Shown: piece by piece, positions 22,376 through 33,317 of the stretch | Numbering within the stretch: position 1 is the first letter of the stretch | How the letters are laid out: each line of letters starts with the position of its first letter | Assembly (NCBI GenBank): GCA_911728435.2 | Contig: OU452211.1 | Span: 8,476,428-8,540,427 of the forward strand | Direction: 5' to 3' | DNA from: Apoderus coryli | Taxonomy: Eukaryota > Arthropoda > Insecta > Coleoptera > Attelabidae | Length of the DNA: 64,000 nt | Notes under the pieces: generated by a model | What the model was told of the DNA's origin: nothing | The model's input: only the letters and a program-made list of their open reading frames with translations | The model's database searches: none | Made by a program: the position numbers and the translations under genes

Positions 22376-22626
22376 CGATATACAAAGAAGAATGAAATAA
22401 ACTAACTTGTACGAATTAAAAAATCTCCTGACACAAGCTGGATTTAAACCAACATCTCCCAATTGCCGGACAGGTGTTTTAACCATTCATGTGCCACGAT
22501 AGTTTAATTGGTTAAAACAGCTGACCGGCAATTGGGAGATGTGGGTTCAAATCCAGCTTATGTCACGAGATTTTTTTGATTCGTACAAGTTGGTTTATTT
22601 AATTTTTCTTTGTATATCGGTGATAT
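22371..22626. mobile_element. fold-back element with a tRNA-like core
   Basis: Arms 22371-22485 and 22509-22626 are reverse complements over about 115 bases with a 23-nt loop. Ends read ATCACCGATATACAAAG and its complement. The inner part of each arm resembles a tRNA. On the plus strand TAGTTTAATTGGTTAAAAC gives a D-arm-like GTTT/AAAC stem and box A, and GGTTCAAATCC is close to a box B. On the minus strand the T-arm GTTGG-TTTAAAT-CCAGC pairs perfectly. Acceptor and anticodon stems do not pair well. It is best read as two tRNA-derived (SINE-like) units head to head. Confidence 0.6.
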
Positions 22627-22675
22627 ACTATACTCTGTCAACTTAGTTAAATATCTTTGTTTGTTTATTTATATA

Positions 22676-23674
22676 TATACAGGGTGTTAGTAAATAAGTG
22701 CAGGAGATAATTCTGCATGAAAAAATAATGACAGTTTGCTATATAAACATATGTCCGCAAATGCTTCGTTTTCTGAGATACGGGGTGTTTTTTTTCTTAA
22801 AAACTGAAGATTCATTGATTGCTCTGAAACCGGTGGAGATATGCAAATGAAATTTAGTGGATTTTAAGAGGCAGTTATTGCGCATTTTTTGGCATGCAAT
22901 TAAGAATTTTATGTTCATCAGTGGCGCGCATACGGGTAATAATCTCAATTTTTTAAAGAAAAAAATGGTACGCCACCGGAATTTTTCAAATTGAAAATCA
23001 TTTTGGAAATCCTCGTTCAATTTGTGATAAAAACCTCTCTTGCTTTTTTATCGTAGGGGGCATCGTTTTTGTGCAAAAAAATAAAACATCTTACCCCGTA
23101 TTTTTCATTTCTTTAATACATTATCAAGAACTATCTAATACAATAAACATTAAACCAAAACAATAAGAGAAAATAACACTAATAATAAAGAAACGCTAAT
23201 TTGACATTTCGTTGATATATTTGTATTTAACAGAATATTGACAGTAGCCTACTAGCGTCGCCGCGAGATGTTTTATTTTTTTGCACAAATGCCCCCTACG
23301 ATAAAAAAGCAAGATAGATTTTTTATCACAAATTGAACGAGGAATTCGAAAATGATTTTTAATTTGAAAAATTCCAGTGGCGGATAATTGAGATCATTAC
23401 CCGTATGCGCGCCACTGATGAACATAAAATTCTTAATTGCATGTCAAAAAATTCGCAATAACTACCTCTTAAACCCCACTAAATTTCATTTGCATATCTC
23501 CACCGGTTTCAGAGCAATCAATAAATCTTCAGTTTTTAAGAAAAACTTTAACTGTATCTCCGCAGAAAACGAAGCATTTGCGGACATGTGTTTATATAGC
23601 AAACTGTCATTATTTTTTCATGCAGAATTACCCCCTGAAGTTTGTCGCACTTATTTACTAACACCCTGTATATC
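22676..23674. mobile_element. fold-back element, about 1 kb, ACAGGGTGTTAG ends
   Basis: The left arm (22676-23095) begins ATACAGGGTGTTAGTAAATA. The right arm (about 23255-23674) ends with the complement. Arms are about 410 bases and clearly diverged from each other, with a spacer of about 160 bases. No transposase is inside. Apparent frames at 22739-23020 and 23388-23699 are the same arm sequence read from opposite strands, not genes. Confidence 0.75.
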
Positions 23675-23699
23675 TATTATAACACCAAACCCAGCATGA

Positions 23700-24580
23700 A
23701 GTAGAACTCCGGTCTTTTTAACGCCTACTTACAGCAATCAAGTGCAATAATGTATGTGTGTTATGTATAGAGATATTTATACATTGATATTTTCTAAGGC
23801 TTTTCCTCCAGCTTTACACTCCCAATCATTCATTCAGATAAGAATCTCATTTACTTCTATCTATCGCGTTACAGAATAAATGATGGAATTTATGTTGACA
23901 GTAAAAGCCTACAATGTAAAACAGCAGCTTATTCAGTTTTAATAATGTCTAACTACATTGTCATTATTACTAATACAATACAAGGTGTCCCAACAGAACA
24001 GTTAGCCGCATCTTCAGCTAATTGTTTGGCGACGAGCTTAAAGATTTTTTATTTAATTTTGTCAATAATACAGCGACTAAACTTGCTGGTTTCTTCAGCT
24101 CATCTTTCTTCTACAGTTTAAATCACCATACTATAGGTTCACTTACATGCACCCCTGCTCTGTGTCGGTTCCTATGCAAACTACCCGGTATATACTACAA
24201 CAACGAAGCTAAATCTACAAAAGTGAAACGTGTTCTGTTAAATAGCGAATAATTTATGTTGAAAATAGCGAAAATATCAAAGATACAGATTCAGACCAAC
24301 ATTGTACCTTGGGAAGAGGACGTAAATCACTCAAGGTAGAGAACAGAATGTATTTGTGTCAGACGTTTTGGTAGAAATAGCTCTAAGCGCTGACTGTGGA
24401 AGATTTGTGTGACACAAAAGATCGAGACTGTGCACAGAAAAAAAAAGGAAAAGTTTTCATGCAAATATTAGTTGAATCGGTATTAGCAATGGATTTTATT
24501 TTATTTATAAATAAAAATTTATATTTATACAGGGTGATTTATGGAAATACTCTTCAGTGTATATTATGTTGAAAGTTAAA
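23700..24580. other. no gene recognised
   Basis: ATACAGGGTG-type ends occur at about 23980 and 24530. The frame at 24022-24252 has no recognisable features. Confidence 0.35.
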
Positions 24581-24584
24581 ATTC

Positions 24585-24790
24585 TATTATAATTCCTCTG
24601 CACAAGGGCGGCGATAAGCATCAAGCTTCAAACTATCGTCCAATTGCACTTCTATCTACTCTATCCAAGATCATTGAAAGACTGCTTAAAAGGAGACTTC
24701 TATCATTTCTGCACAAATATGAAGTATTAACTAATAATGATGCTATATTCTCCGTCTTCAACAATATTTACTCCAACATGAAACATTGAC
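24585..24790 (+). pseudogene. Jockey-like RT fragment
   Basis: Reads 'IIPLHKGGDKHQASNYRPIA' and 'LSTLSKIIERLLKRRLLSFL', RT motifs 1-2 of the same element as at 43.8 kb. A short deletion follows 'EVLT' relative to that copy, then 'NDAIFSVFNN'. The two copies are nearly identical at the DNA level. Confidence 0.85.
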
Positions 24791-24799
24791 TGTCTTGCA

Positions 24800-25910
24800 C
24801 GAGTTTGCTCCTGATTCCTTATTTGGTGACCACAATTAGCCGCCACATTTACAGTTTATGGTAATAAACCCGCGACTACAGAAGCATTTAAGGCTGTATC
24901 AATGAAATACCGCCACAGTTATACAAACTGTGGCCTTTTTTATTTTTAAAATGATGTTTTTTTTGGCAGAGCCACTGTTGCTGGAATCATGTTTGCATAT
25001 TTTTTTAAAACTGACAAGGGTCAAGAAAATAAAGGTATAGTGAGGGTTTTTTTGGTCAACTCTAAATCGAAAGATTCACTCTGTATGTTACCTTATACAA
25101 TATTTTCCAGAACTGTAGCGCATGTAGATTGTCAACTATCCCCATAGTATAACTAATATTCCAACCGGCTTCACGCCACATCACAATGACTGACACGAAT
25201 CAAGATTTATGGTGGCATTTCAGCTTTCCATACTAATTCATTTTTACTCTGTTATATTATTTGTACAAAAAAAAAGAAATAAAACATATATTTGACATCA
25301 GAAATGGCAATGCACCGGAAAAAATGCATGAGGGACAAATGGCACTAAATAACTTTTATTTTGCAACGGTCTTTTGTTATTTATTACTTTGAATATTTGT
25401 CTGTAAGTTTTTTAAGTGTTTTTTTTTTTGGCTAGTCTCTAATAGATAAAAAGATTTTTGACGAATATTACAATTTAAATTAATTATTTTTTCATTTTCT
25501 TTTTCGGATCGTTTTCGCTACCAGACCTATTTAAATGGGATCTACAAGCTAACCTTGATTCCTCGCCGTAGACGACATAGTTTTGTCCAATATATAGCCT
25601 TTCCAAATTTAAACATTTCGCTACTCTGTAAATGGTACAATTTTTCTTAACATAAATTACAAAAAATCTAAAGAATCGGTTTTAGGAGCAATGATAGTCA
25701 GATATTTGATGCACCTTAATTATAATAGCAAAGGCGTTTAGTGTTTAGTGGCGAGTTTTAGTTCAATTAAGGCCTAAAGGCTATAGTATTATATGCAAAA
25801 CATGGCGAATTTTAAGGCTTCTGTACTGGAACTGAAATAATTTAAACTCTGCTTCTTATAAGCATAGCTTTTTAGAACTCTTAGAAAAAGATAATTGTTA
25901 GTATATAGTG
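24800..25910. other. no gene seen
   Basis: AT-rich. GCCACAGTT/ACTGTGGC words near 24850-24930 form a weak inverted repeat. Nothing else is named. Confidence 0.35.
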
Positions 25911-25916
25911 CAAAAC

Positions 25917-25990
25917 CTGTATACAGGGCGAGTCCAAACTAAAATTTGCGTTTTACTCGGATTTTCCAAATGAGACACCCTGTATATAAT
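25917..25990. mobile_element. very short inverted-repeat element
   Basis: About 70 bp, bounded by ATACAGGGCGAGTCCAAA and the complement of ATACAGGGTGTCTCATTTGG. One of several tiny elements with these ends. Confidence 0.5.
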
Positions 25991-26039
25991 ATCAAAAACT
26001 GAAAGGAAAATTAATAAGCTTTTATTCTTATATAGTCTT

Positions 26040-26450
26040 ATACCTAAAGCTATTAGTTTTTAAGATATTTTTCATTTATGAAATGTGGCTTCATCTCCAA
26101 ACAACACAAAGTCAAAAAAATCTACCTAATTGTGAATTTGTTGTTTCGCCCATTGGCAGAACATAATTCGCCGGAGATAGTCATTGTCATTTTGTTTTAA
26201 TGCAGAATTATTTTAACTGAGCTTTGGCTTACCGATTGTGCCCGAGCAATTTCACGCGTGCTGATATGTGGATTTTCTACCACTTTTAACATTACATTCA
26301 ATTAATTTTCATCATTCAAAACAGTTTTGGTCCTAGTTTGTTTCGGGTATTTTACAGATCCCGTGTTTCCAAAACGATTCATTAAGAAAGCTTTCCATTG
26401 TTATCTTTTCTGGTTGCCTTCGAGCAGGATATCTTTCTTGGTAAATTCTT
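26040..26450 (-). pseudogene. Tc1/mariner-type transposase N-terminal remnant
   Basis: Minus-strand reading gives 'RIYQERYPARRQPEK' and 'VVENPHISTREIARAQSVSQ' followed by 'SSVKIIL', the helix-turn-helix pair of the insect DUF4817-like mariner group, then 'LFGDEATFH', the first catalytic Asp. Several frameshifts and stops are present. The C-terminal half is missing. Confidence 0.75.
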
Positions 26451-26459
26451 TGCGCAAGT

Positions 26460-27110
26460 AAAAAATTTTGCATACATTCTCCTTATATCCACATCATATC
26501 TATTAACTCATTTTTGGGAAAATTCATTTCAACCAAAATTTAATTTAGTAATTATTAATAAACTAATTGTTATAGGTAGGTACTTAATAGAATACACTTT
26601 TGTAATAAATCGCTAATGATTAAATGTCACTGTCATTCGATCAAATCCTTGTTGATTTAGTTGATAAATATTGCAATACCGGTTTTGATTACGATTATGA
26701 TAAATAAATAATTATTAAAAAATAGGTTCAATTTGAAAAATATTATTTTGGTGATTTTGTGTAATGTTTTCGATAACAAATATCAAAAAAATGAAATTAG
26801 GTATACCTATGCAAAATGATCACGTAAAGTCCAAACTTTCTAATATTTTAACAAATATTACAATTTTGAAAAATTCTTCCTTTTACTACCAATATGTGGT
26901 TTTTCTATGCAAAATTAAAAATATACATATACATAGGAAAACCTTATAGTGATTAATAGATAATTAATTTCATCATCATCAAATACAGGGTGGTCAATTA
27001 AAAATTCGCCTAATATTATGATTTTGTACATTTTCCACGAAAACGTCAAGAGTTATCCACAGGAAAGTATTATAATATTTGACAGATAATTTCTTTGTGC
27101 ATCTAATTTT
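26460..27110. other. no gene seen
   Basis: AT-rich. A further ATACAGGGTGGTCAATTA end lies at 26985. The open frames near 26398-26949 are low-complexity translations without domain features. Confidence 0.35.
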
Positions 27111-27114
27111 GACC

Positions 27115-27205
27115 TCATATACCAGGTGTTCCATTTGAAATAAATAAGTTATTTAGAATTAAACTTAACGTTCATATAACTTATATTATTGGACACCCTG
27201 TATTT
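27115..27205. mobile_element. very short inverted-repeat element
   Basis: Bounded by ATACCAGGTGTTCCATTTG and, reverse-complemented, ATACAGGGTGTCCAATAATA, about 88 bp in all. Confidence 0.55.
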
Positions 27206-27428
27206 AGTATTGGGATTTTTTTATATTTGGCGTAACAAGTGATGAGGGGGTATATTTACCAGCCCAGATTGGCTTAAAAAGAACAAACAAATGGGTGTGA
27301 ATTTTTTCATTAAAATTATGTCTATATTTTTATAAAAAGTAAAATATTTAAAAAACTGTCAGGTTTAGTTGAGATGTACTTTAATGAAAGTTAAGTTTAT
27401 TTTGGACGGGGAATCCAAAAATATATTC

Positions 27429-27502
27429 ATATACAGGGCATTCCATTAAAAAAAAACACAACTATGGTTCATTTCTTATATTTGGGACACCCTGTATAGA
27501 TT
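27429..27502. mobile_element. very short inverted-repeat element
   Basis: Bounded by ATACAGGGCATTCCATTAAA and, reverse-complemented, ATACAGGGTGTCCCAAATAT, about 72 bp in all. Confidence 0.55.
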
Positions 27503-27509
27503 TACAATA

Positions 27510-28180
27510 TTTTTAAAATGCAGTCATAACTCATTTTTATCGAACCCATGAATAAAACTCTTAGGAAATTACATGTGTCCTGTAGTATGGCGTGAATATC
27601 CTTGTAGTATTGTGAATTACCCTGTATAGTATAAATAATTGAAGTAGTCATAAAAAGCGTATGGTAGGTAGCATTTGCACATTAAACAAAATTAACTCAA
27701 TTCACAAAAAAAAAAATTGATGGCATTTGTCGTCGATATTTTTCTGGCACATTTATTTATTTATGATGCATGTGTCCCGTATACTATATTGAACAGTTGC
27801 TATACGCCAAAAAATTGTATAATGTAGCCCCAGTTTTGTTGTTTGAGAAGAGAGCATGCTACACCTAGAGAAGTCGAATGATGAATGTTTAGCTATTGTA
27901 GCCCTTTTTGCGACTGTCGAAGACTATCGAACAATATCGTGGCTATAAATCAAAAAGTAGTAGTGGTAGCATTGCAAATAAATAATAAATCCCCGTGGTA
28001 TATTAGTCTAAAGCTGGCCTGACATTCGGCATCGTTCAATTCGGAGTAGGCGACAATTACCCCGGTATAGGGATATTTATTTATGCCGTACAGGTCTGGA
28101 CTAGCTCTAATTAATTGGTAATTGAAATCAGAACCAAATCTGAAATATAAACGTGAGGTTTAGCCCGTTTAAAATGTATT
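27510..28180. other. no gene seen
   Basis: AT-rich. One ACCCTGTATA end occurs at about 27615. No coding similarity was recognised. Confidence 0.35.
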
Positions 28181-28185
28181 AATAT

Positions 28186-28700
28186 ACAGTGTGTCCACTG
28201 AAGTGATGATGATTACATTTTGAGAACAATTACAATTTAGATTTTTTATTTTTGGGACAAGGTGTAGAGAAAGTGTAGGAAAAAAGGTTAAGCGGCAAAG
28301 ATTATCTTGTCGAAATGTTGAAAATCGCGCTGCTGGCACTCCTCTAACCGAACACGGAAATTAGCCGCCACGCGTCTAGACATCTCTTTGGAAATGGCGC
28401 TCATTTCAGCAGTAGAGGTCGTGGTTTTTATGTATACTGTTCTGTTTAAGGTAATAAACAATCAAGGGGTGTAAGATCGCGGCTTCTAGAATAACAGTTG
28501 ATGATGCCCTGACGAGAGATTCCCTTTTCTGAAAAAAGTTGATTGATAACCGCAAGCGATAGGTTGGAGGTGTGGCAAGTGATCCCATCTTGTTAAAACC
28601 AAAAAGTTCCTTAACATATCGCAAAACCGTTCATTGTTTACGCTCTCATGGTTACTAAATCTCCCAAGAGCATCGCAACAGACCATTCTAACTCAACCCC
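28186..28700 (-). pseudogene. Tc1/mariner-type transposase C-terminal half with its terminal repeat
   Basis: Minus strand: 'VNNERFCDMLRNFL', then 'QDGITCHTSNLSLAVINQLF' (second catalytic Asp), 'SRSRDLTPP' (third acidic region) and 'RRVAANFRVRLEECQQRD', followed by a stop. This is the typical C-terminus of an insect mariner-like family. About 85 bases downstream the element ends with GGACACACTGTAT, the ATACAGTGTGTCC-type terminus. Coding decay includes a stop and frame changes. It ties one ATACAG-N-GTGTCC end to a transposase family. Confidence 0.75.
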
Positions 28701-29840
28701 TCCCAACCGCGCAGTTACATAGACAGCGCACTAGACACCTTGGATCATTTTCCATGATTACTTAGCTTTGAGATGAGTAAATACCAAAGGTGTAGCAGCG
28801 TGGTAATATTCCTTAAAAGTGACGAGAAAATTTGATGACGAGCATGAGAAATGGAAGCCCTTATCAGGATAAGGGAGTTTTTAGACTTTTTTTTTATTCA
28901 TTAAGTAATTTACCCTTATACAAGTCAACCTGAATTAAGTTACTACCGATTGAATTCGATATAACATAGCTTTAAGTATGTTTTTCATAAGATCGAATAT
29001 GAATATTTATTGTATAAATAGTGTAACTAGTTAAATCAATTTGACGCTGGCAAAGGCTAAATCGCTAAATAACCTCTTCGATTGATAATCCACGTCGCAA
29101 TTCGTAATAAATCATCACACAATTTAAATCTATGTTTACGCTGACAAACAATTTTTCATTAATTGTACACATCACAAGCGTAACCGTTTACCCCTGCCAG
29201 GCCGACTCCATAACCGCTGAATTTGCAAAACAAACATTTCAAACGTAATTTTTAATTTGTCCTCGAATGAATTATAAGTACTAGTTTTCTCCTAAGTGCG
29301 GTCCTGAATGTAACCCCTCGCCGCGTCACCAGAGGTAACGTTAGTCATTTACTTGATTGACAGCTGGCAAATGCACATAAATTTTAAACAAAATAATAGC
29401 CCGTAGGACAAAAGAATGATTGGGTATGAAAATTTGAAACGATTACATATGCATGATTTTGAACTATAATTTATTTATTGAAGGTATGCTTATAGGACCC
29501 TATAACTATCAATTTATACAATGAAACGTACGAGAACACGAACTAGATATCCTTTATAATAATGTTTAATATTTTTAGCGTCAAAGGAAAATGGTGCGAC
29601 TTACAGGTTAACCACCAACACCGTGGGGAACTTGAGTCCTTAGCAACATAACCTGCAGCTAAAAACTTATGAATAACTTAGAGCCCATGAACTGGTTCAC
29701 TTAACGCCTTTATTTAAGAATGGGATAGGGATGAAGGTCAACAGTAGCTTTAGATTTCTATCTCAGAATATTTAGTCGGAGGATTCATTTGATAGCCGAA
29801 GGCTTCAACATACCGAGGACTTTGCAAAACAATTAGTTTT
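28701..29840. other. no gene seen
   Basis: No coding family, RNA gene or clear repeat recognised. Confidence 0.35.
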
Positions 29841-29844
29841 TTTT

Positions 29845-29933
29845 TCTTATAAAATGAGTGCTCGTTCTTTTTTTGTTTTTGGGTTGAGTTGGGTTCTTAT
29901 AAATCGAGTTCTCGTTCTTTTTTGTTTTTGAGT
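29845..29933. repeat. two-copy tandem duplication
   Basis: Units of 40-50 bases beginning TCTTATAAA and containing CTCGTTCTTTTTTTGTTTTT are repeated twice with small changes. Confidence 0.7.
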
Positions 29934-29934
29934 C

Positions 29935-31225
29935 ATACGATGGGGCACAACTGTCTCTTAAACCGTCCGGAACATCGATGTATGGTTTTCCGCCATCGAT
30001 TTCTCGAAACTTATCGGCTAGAAATATGTCTGTCCTATTTGATTTTATTGTTTCCTTGTTTCCCAAGTATATCTCCTGTTTTAGGTCTATTATGAAAACT
30101 ACAATCTACCTAATGCACTTTTATGTTGTAAAACCAATCACAATAAATAGCATAATATATTTGATACAGTGGTTTCATTTTAAAACTTGCCACTCTGAAT
30201 AACTCATGTCATATGAAGTTGACACGACCTTCGGCAAAAACACGTTGATTTTTTTTTTGATGGGGAACTTCCAAACTTTGTTGATTGAATTTTATGTTTT
30301 ATCCCTAAACAAACACACACACACAAAATACAAACCAGGACGTTGTATTTTTGGCCTACGCTTAAACAGATCTCTTGATTTAACCCCACTGGGCGTCTTT
30401 CTTTGAGGGTACTTCATAAAATGAAAACACTGTAGGTATATGATAAATAATATTGTTCAACTAAAATTATACCTATTACACCGCAATATAATATGTAATT
30501 TGTAATATTTTTTCTCAATCACACCGCCAAGTTAGTTCATTAGGTAATTATTAATTGTAAAAAATATCGTGTTACACCTAAGTCAAATGTCTAATGTGCA
30601 TAAATAACCATTTCCAATGTATATAGAAAATTCGACATAAATCAAGTCAAGATTTTTCTCATTAAATTATGATTTATACAAATCATAATAGGTAACGAAT
30701 GGTATTAAAACTGCTAACGGATTCTGTGTGACCACTGAAACGCAATACGGTCAAATGATTCGAGAGCATTGATGCACGAAGCGATTTTAAGTTCTTATTT
30801 AGATATACAGGGTATTCCAACAACTTGCCCCGTCGTTTTTTGTTCTTCAGGGGAGTCAAACCAACTCGATATGTTCCTCCTAATCCCTAGCAACCCCAAC
30901 TTCTTTCAAATTTCAAAAGGAACTAGGTACCCCACTTGTGGAACATTAGTTTTAAGCCACTTGCATTGCAAATACAGAAATGCATTGACAGAACTATTGG
31001 TTAAAAACGAAAAGTGGCAAATCTCCTTTGGACTTTTATCCATGTTGTTTGTCAGCTCTCTGTCGTGGTTATATTATTATAGGAGTCTTACCTCCCCCGT
31101 GATATACGCTAGTAAACTTCTCGTTGCAGTATTAGTGGTATACGTCACAACATAGTTGGTCGACCTTGAGCCGACCAATGGCAATTGTGAATTAATTTTC
31201 AAGCTGAGACATTGTTTTGGTTGTG
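29935..31225. other. no convincing gene
   Basis: A 128-codon frame at 30769-31155 begins inside an ATACAGGGTATTCC element end and has no domain signature apart from one hydrophobic stretch. I treat it as chance. A short (CA)n run lies near 30311. Confidence 0.4.
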
Positions 31226-31229
31226 TTAA

Positions 31230-31500
31230 TAGTAATTATTAACAAATAGTTTTTCAGACAGCCAATTCACAAACGTTCAACGCGAACAATGGTCGGTCGG
31301 CTTTAATTCCTGAACAAGTTGATCTTTATAAGCGTGAAGATGAAGATCTTTATGCAAAATGTTGGGCAAATTGCCTCTGGTGACGCCCAATTGTTGCGAA
31401 TGTCAACGAGTTGATGTTCTAGGATCATTCTCAACACTTTTTTGGACAGCGGCTATGTTTGCATCACTACGGCCACTACGAGCGTATTGTTTTGGTCTAT
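31230..31500 (-). pseudogene. Tc1/mariner-type transposase N-terminal remnant
   Basis: Minus strand: 'ARSGRSDANIAAVQKSVEND', 'QQLGVTRGNLPNILHKDLHL' and 'QLVQELKPTDH', then 'FVNWLSEK'. This is the DNA-binding domain and linker of the insect mariner-like group. Two in-frame stops are present. The catalytic domain is missing. Confidence 0.8.
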
Positions 31501-31542
31501 TGTCAGTAGTAATACCCTTAGAGTCTTAATAATACCGAGATA

Positions 31543-31652
31543 ATTTTGTCATAGAGAATGCCGAAAGCGTGTTGCTTGATAATAGCCCAAGGCCGCAGGC
31601 CGAGGTCTATTATCCTTGAGCAACTCGCTTGAAGGATTCTCTATGACAAAAT
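31543..31652. repeat. 110 bp palindrome at the Crypton 3' end
   Basis: Arms of about 53 bases (31543-31594 and 31598-31652) flank a 3-base centre GCA (31595-31597). Outer bases ATTTTGTCATAGAGAAT pair perfectly; inner parts AATAGCCCAAGGCC and GGCCGAGGTCTATT pair with a few mismatches. The right half overlaps the last codons of Crypton copy B ('SFKRVAQG'). Copy A at 60.1 kb ends at the same centre ('GGCCTGCGG'). Inverted half-sites around a short centre are what tyrosine recombinases bind. Confidence 0.75.
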
Positions 31653-32600
31653 TTTGAGTATTTATCAAGGCCCGAGGAGTATTCGATAAGATAATTTTTT
31701 ACTTTGTAGATATCAAACATTTGATTGTCAATCTGACGTTTAATAATTTTCAATACAAAATGTATAATGTTAATTGTGTTTTTGCCTACCGGTATATTCT
31801 CAAACCATATGTCACTTTCGGATTTCCAGAAACGATTTGGTCTCAAGAATAGGCGACTGGAAGTAACATTTTTCCCCCTTTTGGACAATAATTTATGGAA
31901 TAACCGAACAGGGCATGCACTTTCGTTTGCAATATTAGGAACAAGCCACTTTTGTAAACCTTACTATTCGTACAATTTTTCGATCCTCCTTGGCATGTTT
32001 TACTGAATATTGGATTATATTCAATTCTGTTGGTTGGCGGTCCATCATTATTTTTCTCAATCGTGAAATAATCTAGGTATAAGGCAATCAGCTGGTTCAC
32101 CACTTCGCCAAGCTAACTCAACAGCTACAATATGGTAAAAAAAATTTTGTAAACCTTCTGGTGTACATTCCAATAATCCAATGATTCTAGCCAAATCACT
32201 TGAACTCAAATTTGATGAACTGCATTTCCGTTTGTTTGGATCCTGCTGTAATCTTTTACGTTTTGTATTTCTTTCACCTCCCGCATTTTTGAATATCACA
32301 CTGGTAAACGGGTCGAATACAATTTTGAAGTCATTGAAGTATTTTTCCTGGAGTAGCCTAGTCGTAGTATTCCAAATTGTTTTTACAGTTGCTTCTTTAT
32401 ATTCAGTTGCGTCAGCTTTTCTCATATTTACCGCATATACTTTCAATATATTAGCCAAATTATGCAAACCCGTTTCAGCATTCAATTCGTATTCTCTGGT
32501 CACACAAAACTCGAGAAATATTTTCCATCCATATTTTTTTGATTTGATTATATTTTTTGGTTCTTTACATTTCATCATTTGGATTTTAATATAGACAAGC
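31613..32600 (-). pseudogene. Crypton tyrosine recombinase (DUF3504-like), copy B
   Basis: Minus strand from 32578: 'GWKIFLEFCVTREYELNAET' and 'LHNLANILKVYAVNMRKAD' (N-terminal SAM-like domain), 'KRKRLQQDPNKRKCSSSNLS', then 'FYHIVAVELAWRSGEPADC' with the first catalytic Arg. After a frame change the reading continues to 'KNTIN' near 31770. The HxxR-H-Y part is missing: a segment like the Crypton 5' leader (31685-31765) and unrelated DNA follow, then the last codons 'SFKRVAQG'. It is a rearranged dead copy. Confidence 0.85.
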
Positions 32601-33315
32601 TGCTTTCAATGTAAGAAAATTTAATAAAAACATACAACGTACGTGTTCCCACAAAAAGAAAACTGACTCCCCCTGTACATCTATTTAACTTTCCAGAGAA
32701 ATGACCACCATTAAATTGATACTACACTCTTTGAGAAAACGACAGTTGATTAGAGCGAAATGAAACAAAATTAATGCCTTCAACGTGCTTAGAAATATTT
32801 CATTAGCGACTCACCAATTTATAATCAAAACGGCTTAATTGCTCATTTGACTTTTAGGTAGCTTTCGTGTCTGTCGTGTATACCCACTAAGATCAATTGG
32901 TAGAGAAGAAGAAAGATATCCCATCTATTTTCTAAAAATACCTTTGATGTTAATTATGTAAGAACACCACACCGTATATCGCGGTATCTTTTCTCGTCGT
33001 CAAGAGTAGTCACTGGTATAAATTTCACTTAATGATGGATACTGTCAACTGTTTTTAATATTGTTCCATTAATTTGAGATGCAATTATTATTTGTTTGTG
33101 TGGTATTAAAATTAAATTAGTTTCAACATTTAAAAATGTTTCTATAATCATCATAGAGAAGTTCCTCGAAAATGCGTGCAAAATTAGAATACTCGCCTCA
33201 AAAAAATTAAAAGAACTCTTTTGGATAACCCTGCAACTTATTAAGAAACAACACAGAAAGACACATATTTTCTCCTAATAAATTGATTAGTAGCCTTTCA
33301 AGTAAACTAAGATTT
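32601..33315. other. no gene seen
   Basis: Sequence between two Crypton fragments. Nothing recognised. Confidence 0.35.
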
Positions 33316-33317
33316 AC

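Noticed and set aside
22495..22570. Functional tRNA gene
   Set aside because: D-arm and T-arm are recognisable, but acceptor and anticodon stems do not pair. It is better explained as a tRNA-derived repeat.
22739..23699. Two similar small proteins on opposite strands
   Set aside because: They are the same fold-back arm sequence read from each side.
30769..31155. 128-codon open frame as a host membrane protein
   Set aside because: It starts inside a miniature-element end, shows one hydrophobic stretch only, and has no domain or conserved pattern.
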